IMG/VR virus record: IMGVR_UViG_3300034064_001092
Location: 1 to 33,110 of that record
Length of the DNA stretch: 33,110 nt
DNA from: a virus
Strand: one strand, 5' to 3'
Under the pieces are notes generated by a model that was not told where the DNA came from, made no database searches, and was given only the letters and a program-made list of their open reading frames with translations. A program made the translations under genes and the position numbers. Every line of letters begins with the position of its first letter. The first letter of the stretch is position 1. Positions 28,455 through 33,110 of the stretch are shown here, one piece after another.

Positions 28455-28701
28455 ATTGATGTTCATCCCGCACATCGCACCGTTGCCCGATGAGGTGACG
28501 GATCTGCTCAACGAATGTTCAATGACCGAAGAAATCGCCCCGAACATCGCAATGGCACTTGCACCATCTGGCAAATGGCTCGTGTGCTTCAACGACGGGG
28601 CGGGGATTCGGGTGTTCGGGGCGGGGCGGCGGAAGCCAACCCCGCGCCAGATTGCGCGTCACATTGCGAAGGAGGTGTTGTCGTGCGACAAGAACCATTG
28701 A
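28447..28701 (+). CDS. Small hypothetical
   Basis: An 84-aa protein; ATG 28447 overlaps the previous stop by 8 bases. MRELMFIPHIAPLPDEVTDLLNECSMTEEIAPNIAMALAPSGKWLVCFNDGAGIRVFGAG ... ARHIAKEVLSC. There is no recognised family. It has no membrane segment. Confidence 0.5.
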   Translation: MRELMFIPHIAPLPDEVTDLLNECSMTEEIAPNIAMALAPSGKWLVCFNDGAGIRVFGAGRRKPTPRQIARHIAKEVLSCDKNH

Positions 28702-28841
28702 TGGATTGGGGCGATGCGGATGAACACGGTGAATGCACCGTGTGCGGCCAACATCGCGAAAAGATCAATTCCGGGCAAATGAAACCGTGCTATGCGTGGG
28801 AACGCATCGCGGAAAAAGAAACGGAGGACGGCAATGAATGA
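28683..28841 (+). CDS. Very small zinc-knuckle protein
   Basis: A 52-aa acidic protein starting at GTG 28683 (GGAGG 6 bases upstream). EHGECTVCGQHREKINSGQMKPCYAWE has C-x2-C and a later C, with a His nearby. It overlaps both neighbours. Its size and SD support translation. Confidence 0.5.
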   Translation: MRQEPLMDWGDADEHGECTVCGQHREKINSGQMKPCYAWERIAEKETEDGNE

Positions 28842-28929
28842 CATTCGGACGATGATCTTGGACGCTCTGGCATTGGCGGCATTCATCGGGGCGATGGTGT
28901 TGCTGCTCGCATTGGGGGCAATGCGATGA
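28834..28929 (+). CDS. 31-aa single-pass membrane peptide
   Basis: MNDIRTMILDALALAAFIGAMVLLLALGAMR has one hydrophobic helix. ATG 28834 has an SD (GGAGG at 28823) and overlaps the previous gene; its stop overlaps the next ATG (ATGA). The role is unknown. Early single-pass peptides in phages often modify host membranes or block superinfection; this is speculation. Confidence 0.55.
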   Translation: MNDIRTMILDALALAAFIGAMVLLLALGAMR

Positions 28930-29402
28930 TCGCCGTGACATATCCGTCGCTGTTCAAGACGACACCCGATGCGAAGGTCGAATCTTGGGACGCGCTGGTT
29001 GATTTGTTGTCCACGCACCGTGAAAACGCAGACAAGGAACGCGCGCCGATGTGGTCGCCCGTGACCCTTGCCGATGGTGGGAGGCGGTGCAATGCGGCGG
29101 TGGTCGCCGTCAACGCGATGGTCGTTGATGTGGACGGCGGCACGGCGTTCGAGGTGGCAAAGCAACGCGTCGCGGGGCGTGATTGGGTGGCGTATTCCAC
29201 CCATTCCCACACCCCGGAAACGCCGCGATTTCACTTGGTCGTTCGGTTGGATCAACCGATTTCCGGCGAACGATGGGCGAAGGAATACGACCGCATCCGT
29301 GGCGAAATCGGGTGCGGGGATGTGTTGCGCGCCCCGTGCCACTCGTATTTTCTGCCGCAACACCGTCCGAATGCGGAATGGTTTGTTGAGGTGGGGCGAT
29401 GA
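28926..29402 (+). CDS. AEP-like primase/RepB-type domain protein
   Basis: A 158-aa protein. AVNAMVVDVDGG puts D68-x-D70 at the catalytic position. WVAYSTHSHTPETPRFHLVVRLDQPISGERW follows with H93, H95 and R101-F-H103, and LRAPCHSYFLPQHRPNAEWFV at the end. The order D.D ... YSTxSHt...PRfHlv.rld.Pi ... fflP is that of archaeo-eukaryotic-type primase domains in plasmid and phage replication proteins. Here it is a stand-alone unit without an adjacent helicase or polymerase. It may prime DNA synthesis for host polymerases. The ATG overlaps both neighbours (ATGA). Confidence 0.6.
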   Translation: MIAVTYPSLFKTTPDAKVESWDALVDLLSTHRENADKERAPMWSPVTLADGGRRCNAAVVAVNAMVVDVDGGTAFEVAKQRVAGRDWVAYSTHSHTPETPRFHLVVRLDQPISGERWAKEYDRIRGEIGCGDVLRAPCHSYFLPQHRPNAEWFVEVGR

Positions 29403-30841
29403 CATTGCGACACGCATCGTTTTTTTCTGGCGCGGGTGGATTGGACATCGGGTTTGAACGGGCGGGAATCCGCACCGTGTCGCATTCCGAGATTGATCCA
29501 TACGCGTCCGCGGTCTTGAAACGCCATTGGCCGGAAACGCCAAACCTTGGCGACATCACGGCAATCAAATCGGAGGACATCCCAAATGCAGAAATCTGGT
29601 CGGGGGGATTCCCGTGCCAAGACCTCAGCGTCGCCGGAAAACGCGCTGGGTTCGGCGGTGAACGGTCATCCCTCGCATTCACATTCCTCGACCTTGTGGA
29701 ACAGCGACGACCTCGGTGGCTCGTGCTGGAAAATGTCGCGGGACTTTTCACATCCAACAATGGTGCAGATTTCAGACGGCTCATTGGGGAGATTGCCCAA
29801 CTCGGGTATGGCGTGGCGTGGCGCGTCCTCGACGCTCGCCATTTCGGTGTTGCACAACGACGAAGGCGCGTCTTCATCGTCTGCAACCGTGACGACGCTT
29901 TCAATGGTGTTGGAGCGCAACGCGCCGCGGAGGTTCTCGTTGAGTGCGAAGGCGGCTGCGGGCATATTGCGGCGGGCGGATCGTCGCGGGAAAACGCTGC
30001 CGGAATCGTTGCGGATGGCGTTGGAACAATTGGAACAATCATCGCGGGAATTGATCGCGGAACCGGAACCACCCAAGACGAACTTTTCGTCGGGTACGGT
30101 GACCGAAAACCCGCCGTCATCAATTCGTCGGTTGACACCCGTGGAAACGGAACGGTTGATGGGCTGGCCCGACGGCTGGACAATCGTGGAGTCGTGGGGC
30201 AAACCGAAAATGGGATTGTTCAATCGGAAACGGAAGTGACCGCGTATCAAACACGCGTGGATGAAAAACACGGCAACTTCACCTTGGCGAAGGTTGATGT
30301 CGCAAATTCGATTTCGGCGTTGTGGGCGGCAGACACGTCGCACCGGTCAATGACGCTGGTGAATGCGGTTGATCACAAACGGGTTGGCAATTTTGAATTG
30401 TGGGATTTCCCGACCGATGCGGTCAACCCGACGCTAAATGCCAGACGCGCACGGGATCAAATCGCGTATTCGGAAACTCCCGTGTTGTCATTCCCGTCAC
30501 GCTTCGGGTCAAATGCGAATGTCACCGAAGACCAAGCGCAATCATTCGCCCACAATGCGGGCGCTCCCGCGGTCATGGTTGGCGCGTCGTATGACGGGAT
30601 CAACCAGAAATTTGATGGCGATGGCGCACATCGAACGCTTCGCGTCGGGCGTGATTCGTCGGATTTCGTGGTCGCGGAACCGAACACGGTGGACAACGAT
30701 GCGATGTTGCCCGTCGGTTTGGACGGTCACCGCTATCGGTGCTGCGGGAATGGCGTTGTCGCTCCCGTGGCGGAATGGATTGGCCGCCGCATTGTTGCGG
30801 TGGATGCCAAATATTGGGCAGAAGGAGGCGCAAATGGCTGA
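29399..30841 (+). CDS. Cytosine-C5 DNA methyltransferase with a large variable domain
   Basis: A 480-aa protein. Motif I is HASFFSGAGGLDIGFERAG (residues ~5-23), motif IV GGFPCQDLSVAGKR with catalytic C73, motif VI LVLENVAGL (E111-N-V), and motif VIII QRRRRVFIV (~153-161). The C-terminus has motif X (RCCGNGVVAPVAEWIGRRI). Between ~175 and ~440 lies a variable target-recognition region (TAYQTRVDEKHGNF, ALWAADTSHRSM, NPTLNARRA). The usual RRLTP.E..rLqGfPdgwT (motif IX) is missing from this frame and appears in another frame at 30126-30182. It probably methylates phage DNA against host restriction; no restriction partner is nearby. The target sequence cannot be told. Confidence 0.85.
   Translation: MTLRHASFFSGAGGLDIGFERAGIRTVSHSEIDPYASAVLKRHWPETPNLGDITAIKSEDIPNAEIWSGGFPCQDLSVAGKRAGFGGERSSLAFTFLDLVEQRRPRWLVLENVAGLFTSNNGADFRRLIGEIAQLGYGVAWRVLDARHFGVAQRRRRVFIVCNRDDAFNGVGAQRAAEVLVECEGGCGHIAAGGSSRENAAGIVADGVGTIGTIIAGIDRGTGTTQDELFVGYGDRKPAVINSSVDTRGNGTVDGLARRLDNRGVVGQTENGIVQSETEVTAYQTRVDEKHGNFTLAKVDVANSISALWAADTSHRSMTLVNAVDHKRVGNFELWDFPTDAVNPTLNARRARDQIAYSETPVLSFPSRFGSNANVTEDQAQSFAHNAGAPAVMVGASYDGINQKFDGDGAHRTLRVGRDSSDFVVAEPNTVDNDAMLPVGLDGHRYRCCGNGVVAPVAEWIGRRIVAVDAKYWAEGGANG
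29586..30239 (+). CDS. Overlapping gene in a second frame inside the methyltransferase
   Basis: Up to 217 aa from ATG 29586; GGAGG lies at 29572-29576 (9 bases away). A TTG at 29547 would be 13 codons earlier. The C-terminal half is not random shadow: NSGMAWRGASSTLAISVLHNDEG is followed by RRFSLSAKAAAGILRRADRRGKTLPESLRMALE. It then has SSIRRLTPVETERLMGWPDGWT, which is motif IX of C5 methyltransferases. I recall this 'SLSaKA..GILRRAe.RGK.LP' segment from phage methyltransferase-linked proteins. It ends KMGLFNRKRK. It may be a separate methyltransferase subunit or result from a frameshift. This region would then be dual-coding. Confidence 0.5.
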   Translation: MQKSGRGDSRAKTSASPENALGSAVNGHPSHSHSSTLWNSDDLGGSCWKMSRDFSHPTMVQISDGSLGRLPNSGMAWRGASSTLAISVLHNDEGASSSSATVTTLSMVLERNAPRRFSLSAKAAAGILRRADRRGKTLPESLRMALEQLEQSSRELIAEPEPPKTNFSSGTVTENPPSSIRRLTPVETERLMGWPDGWTIVESWGKPKMGLFNRKRK

Positions 30842-31139
30842 TGGATGGACGGTCGCCGGAAATGTTCGGGTGGAACTTGAATCAGATGGCGACGGGATGT
30901 TGTTCACATATCAGGAAACGGCGGACGAAACCAACCGTTTCGGATTCATATGGACACCATCGTCAACGGGCATCGAGGTTGTGACCGTGACCGAAGAATC
31001 GGACGGGACGCGGACGGAATCGTCAATTGATTCCATCCAGATCCCGGACGAATCGGACAATCAATCTGGCCAGATCCTCGCGGCGTTGCCGTGGCTGGCG
31101 CGGAATTGGATAGAAGAAAACGGAGGAGGCGAACGATGA
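30834..31139 (+). CDS. Small hypothetical after the methyltransferase
   Basis: A 101-aa acidic protein from ATG 30834 with SD AAGGAGG. It overlaps the methyltransferase stop by 8 bases. MADGWTVAGNVRVELESDGDGMLFTYQETADETNRFGFIWTPSSTGIEVVTVTEESDG looks like a beta-barrel, and QILAALPWLARNWIEENGGGER is a terminal helix. There is no family. No catalytic residues are visible. Confidence 0.6.
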   Translation: MADGWTVAGNVRVELESDGDGMLFTYQETADETNRFGFIWTPSSTGIEVVTVTEESDGTRTESSIDSIQIPDESDNQSGQILAALPWLARNWIEENGGGER

Positions 31140-31285
31140 AACTTGATCGGCGAAACGATCCCGTGACGATCACGGATTTCCGGCGGACGCGTTCACACGA
31201 TTCGGGTGAACGGGCAACGATGACGGTGTGGTTGATGTTCTTCGTGATCATCACCGCGTTGGTCGTCGGGGCGGTGGTCGAATGA
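31136..31285 (+). CDS. Small membrane protein
   Basis: A 49-aa protein; ATG 31136 overlaps the previous stop (ATGA) after GGAGGAGG. The N-terminus is charged (KLDRRNDPVTITDFRRTRSHD) and the C-terminus is a single membrane helix (VWLMFFVIITALVVGAVVE). An ATG at 31220 would leave only the helix. The role is unknown. Confidence 0.55.
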   Translation: MKLDRRNDPVTITDFRRTRSHDSGERATMTVWLMFFVIITALVVGAVVE

Positions 31286-32160
31286 CCACGATTTCCAAGG
31301 CGATTGATCCGAAGCGGGTTGGCATTTCCAAATCGTTGGTCACATCAACGGCGTTGTGCAACCGAAAAGGTTGGTTCAATGAACACATCCGCACGGCGGA
31401 CGGTTCGCGTCTGCCGTTGATCGCCCCGGAACGGGTCGCGTTCGGGTCGGCGTTGGACGAGGCGATTCTATTCATCGCGTGGCACATCCGCGAAGGTCTG
31501 CCGTGGCGTGAATCGGATGCCGTGGCCGAAGGATTGAAGGCCGCGTTGGGTCGCAAACACCAACCGAACATCAATTGGGATGTGTTCGAGGTGCAATTGC
31601 GAACGGCGGTGTCGTTGTTCCGGGTGGATGTCTTGAATGACAACATCCCAGACGGGCGACCGACGGTTGATTTCCGCGGTGCGCTGCTCCAAGGTCTGGA
31701 CGGCGAATCGTTGCGCGTTGGTGATCTGATCGGGACACCCGATTTCATCATCAACGGCGACACCCGACCAAACGGGCGCACGCTGATTCTGGATTTGAAG
31801 GCGTCGTCGCGGGCGAAATCCGAACGGGATTTGCGGTCGGCAGAATTGGCGTTCTATGCGTGGCTGTGGTCGGTTCACACGGGTGGCGAATTGCCGGATG
31901 TCGGCTATTTGACCTTCACGCGAACGGCGAAACCGCGCTATCAATTGCTCGTCGGGTCGGCGGATGTTGGGCATTTGCTGCTCGCGGATGAATTCGTGAA
32001 GACCACACGGGCGGTCATTGCGGCCAGACGACAAGAAGATGTCGGATTCTCCACATCATTTTGCGCGTCATGTGAATGGCGAAAACCGAATCCAGAAGTG
32101 GGATTCGATGGATGTTCCATCGGGCTGCTTGTGGCGGCAGAAGAAACGGAGGTGGATTGA
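31282..32160 (+). CDS. RecB/Cas4-like PD-(D/E)XK nuclease with Fe-S staple
   Basis: A 292-aa protein. TSTALCNRKGWF carries C26, and the C-terminus has FCASCEWRKPNPEVGFDGC. Together these are four cysteines in the 1+3 arrangement that holds a [4Fe-4S] staple in Cas4, AddB and Dna2-like enzymes. The nuclease core has GTPDFII (D154), LILDLKAS (D171-x-K173) and SAELAFYAWL (the QaelY helix). In phages a RecB-like exonuclease paired with an annealing protein (here the ERF-like gene two genes downstream) acts in recombination. ATG 31282 overlaps the previous stop. Confidence 0.75.
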   Translation: MTTISKAIDPKRVGISKSLVTSTALCNRKGWFNEHIRTADGSRLPLIAPERVAFGSALDEAILFIAWHIREGLPWRESDAVAEGLKAALGRKHQPNINWDVFEVQLRTAVSLFRVDVLNDNIPDGRPTVDFRGALLQGLDGESLRVGDLIGTPDFIINGDTRPNGRTLILDLKASSRAKSERDLRSAELAFYAWLWSVHTGGELPDVGYLTFTRTAKPRYQLLVGSADVGHLLLADEFVKTTRAVIAARRQEDVGFSTSFCASCEWRKPNPEVGFDGCSIGLLVAAEETEVD

Positions 32161-32606
32161 TGGCGTGGATTGGAACGGGTGACTCCACATCGGAAGCGTG
32201 GCGACCGGGCGTGGTGAAATTGGTTGAAGATGTCCGCGCGGCGTTGTCGGATGACCTCCGGCGCGCACCGTGGAAGGGGGCAACCAATCCGTTTGCGGGT
32301 CATTGCTATGTCGCATCGGAAACGGTGTTCCATATCCTTGGCGGTCGTGCGGCGGGGATCACCCCGATCCATATGAAGCACGAGGCGCAACCACATTGGG
32401 CGTTGCGGTTTTCGGACGGTTCAATTGTTGACCCAACGGGGGATCAATTTGCGACCCGACCGAATTATTCGATGGCGCGCAATGCAACATTCTTGACGGT
32501 CGCACCGTCGCAACGGGCGGTCACATTGATCGCACGGGTCAAATCGGGTTGGGTTCGGCCGGAAATTCGGTCGGCCAGAAATGGAGGCGATTCAAATGGC
32601 GTTTGA
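32160..32606 (+). CDS. Papain-like fold protein (YunG-like)
   Basis: A 148-aa protein; ATG 32160 shares its A with the previous stop. FAGHCYVASETVFHILGG holds a Cys at the start of a helix. HEAQPHWALRFSDGSIVDPTGDQFATRPNY supplies a His and then an Asp in D-P-T. This Cys-His-Asp order fits a papain-like fold. The pattern GhCYvAsEa.yhllgg ... HWfL....g.iDpTa.QF ... FLT..PS.Ra is common in phage and prophage hypotheticals related to YunG. Its activity is unknown. Confidence 0.65.
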   Translation: MAWIGTGDSTSEAWRPGVVKLVEDVRAALSDDLRRAPWKGATNPFAGHCYVASETVFHILGGRAAGITPIHMKHEAQPHWALRFSDGSIVDPTGDQFATRPNYSMARNATFLTVAPSQRAVTLIARVKSGWVRPEIRSARNGGDSNGV

Positions 32607-33110
32607 TTTGAAGGACTATGTGGATGTCGCGGAACGGCTCCGTGAATTCTATGAAAAGCACCCGTCGGGTCGGGTGACCACCGCCATCGTGGAGATGACG
32701 GACAAATTGGTGGTCGTTCGGGCGGAGGCATTCCGCGCCGCGGATGCCGCCGTCCCTGCGGGCGTGGGTCATTCCGGTCTGGCGATTCCGGGGGTGACCC
32801 CGTACACGCGCGGTTCGGAATTGGAGAATGCGGAAACCTCCGCCATCGGGCGGGCATTGGTTGCGGCGGGGCTGGCATCCAAGCGGGTGGCATCTGCCGA
32901 TGAGGTGATGTCCAAGCGGGTGGACGGCGTGACACCCGTGACGGTCACGGTCGGTCAACACGCACCCGTGGAAACGGTCACGATCCCATCGGACGATGAT
33001 CGAATCTTGCGGGCGGCGATGTCGCTGGCCAATGCGGAACCGACCACGGGTGGGTCGTGTCCGGCACATCAACGCCCGTGGAAACTCCGTGAAGGCGTGT
33101 CGTCCAAGAC
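32596..33110 (+). CDS. ERF-like single-strand annealing protein (N-terminal part; continues at 1)
   Basis: Joined across the junction to 1-254 this is 213 aa. I chose ATG 32596 because GGAGG lies at 32583-32587; an ATG at 32581 is the alternative. Residues ~1-60 (DLKDYVDVAERLREFYEKHPSGRVTTAIVEMTDKLVVVRAEAF) and ~70-100 (YTRGSELENAETSAIGRALVAAGLASKRVASADEVMSKR) match the ERF-like pattern, especially ENaETSAiGRALa.aGi..... .AS.eEv. Such proteins anneal single strands for phage recombination and replication and pair with exonucleases such as that at 31282. The C-terminal zinc knuckle is described at 1-254. Confidence 0.75.
   Translation, partial: MAFDLKDYVDVAERLREFYEKHPSGRVTTAIVEMTDKLVVVRAEAFRAADAAVPAGVGHSGLAIPGVTPYTRGSELENAETSAIGRALVAAGLASKRVASADEVMSKRVDGVTPVTVTVGQHAPVETVTIPSDDDRILRAAMSLANAEPTTGGSCPAHQRPWKLREGVSSK
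32984..33110. repeat. Terminal direct repeat, right copy (circular overlap)
   Basis: Identical to 1-127. The base after 33110 should be base 128 of this window, and the ERF-like reading frame is kept across the join. Confidence 0.95.

Noticed and set aside
28659-29543. Long open frame on the - strand (294 codons)
   Set aside because: It lies opposite several overlapping + strand genes with good start sites, and no domain can be seen in it.
29110-30183. Long open frame on the - strand opposite the methyltransferase (357 codons)
   Set aside because: Composition is Arg/Ser/Pro-rich with no recognisable motif; it mirrors the well-supported methyltransferase on the + strand, and no other - strand gene is supported.
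29399-30841. Methyltransferase as part of a restriction-modification system
   Set aside because: No restriction-enzyme gene is adjacent; the nearby nucleases look like recombination enzymes. A protective orphan methyltransferase is more likely.

Overview
This window is a complete or nearly complete genome of a small tailed phage (siphovirus-type) with every gene on the + strand. The first 127 bases (1-127) are repeated exactly as the last 127 bases (32984-33110), and one reading frame, an ERF-like recombinase, runs without a break across that junction. The molecule is therefore circular or circularly permuted with a unique length of 32,983 bp, and the repeat is probably assembler overlap. The host is inferred to be an actinobacterium-like organism. 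The reasons are moderately high GC by eye, many GTG and TTG starts, genes chained by ATGA/GTGA/TGATG overlaps, promoters of the TTGnnn-17-TAnnnT type, and two genes that look leaderless (TAnnnT-N6-ATG). No integrase, excisionase or CI-type repressor was seen, so a lytic or non-integrating lifestyle is likely. No tRNA or CRISPR array was seen.

Layout. (1) The early/replication block runs from 27380 through the junction to 4856. It holds small hypothetical and zinc-ribbon proteins, an AEP-like primase domain protein, a cytosine-C5 DNA methyltransferase with a second gene embedded in another frame, a RecB/Cas4-like nuclease with a probable Fe-S staple, a papain-like protein and the ERF-like annealing protein. 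After the junction come a replication-initiation HTH protein carrying CGTGAC repeats, an Nmad1-like protein, a LexA-type HTH, an FmdB-like zinc ribbon, a resolvase-like nuclease, an RlpA-like secreted domain, a zinc-peptidase-like protein and an HNH nuclease. A terminator follows at about 4914-4944. (2) 5017-6934 holds a ParB-like protein, a Mom-like DNA-modification acyltransferase and a GP88-family protein. (3) 6950-13127 is the packaging/head block: TerS, TerL, portal, prohead protease and HK97-fold capsid, closed by a very strong terminator. (4) 13213-15682 is a three-gene sugar cassette: a GT4-like and a GT2-like glycosyltransferase and a sugar nucleotidyltransferase. (5) 15722-24472 holds connectors and tail: adaptor, major tail protein, frameshifted tail chaperones, gp10-like protein, a 512-aa tape measure, a large minor tail protein and a glycine-rich adhesin. 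(6) 24450-25556 is lysis: an XhlA-like membrane protein, a C39-like cysteine peptidase and an LL-H-type holin. (7) 25628-26931 holds an HTH-like protein and a metallophosphoesterase. A 448-bp structured noncoding hub with a strong promoter (26932-27379) then leads back to the early block.

The genome invests heavily in DNA chemistry: Mom-like, ParB-like, Nmad1-like and C5-methyltransferase genes, plus three sugar-handling enzymes beside the capsid gene. The most striking local features are: a promoter that overlaps the left arm of the post-capsid terminator, so that transcripts starting there would lose the hairpin; a Shine-Dalgarno-preceded gene embedded in a different frame of the C5 methyltransferase; and a textbook CCCAAAC -1 slippery site between the tail chaperone frames. 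Family names were assigned from sequence motifs recalled by eye; no database search was possible.
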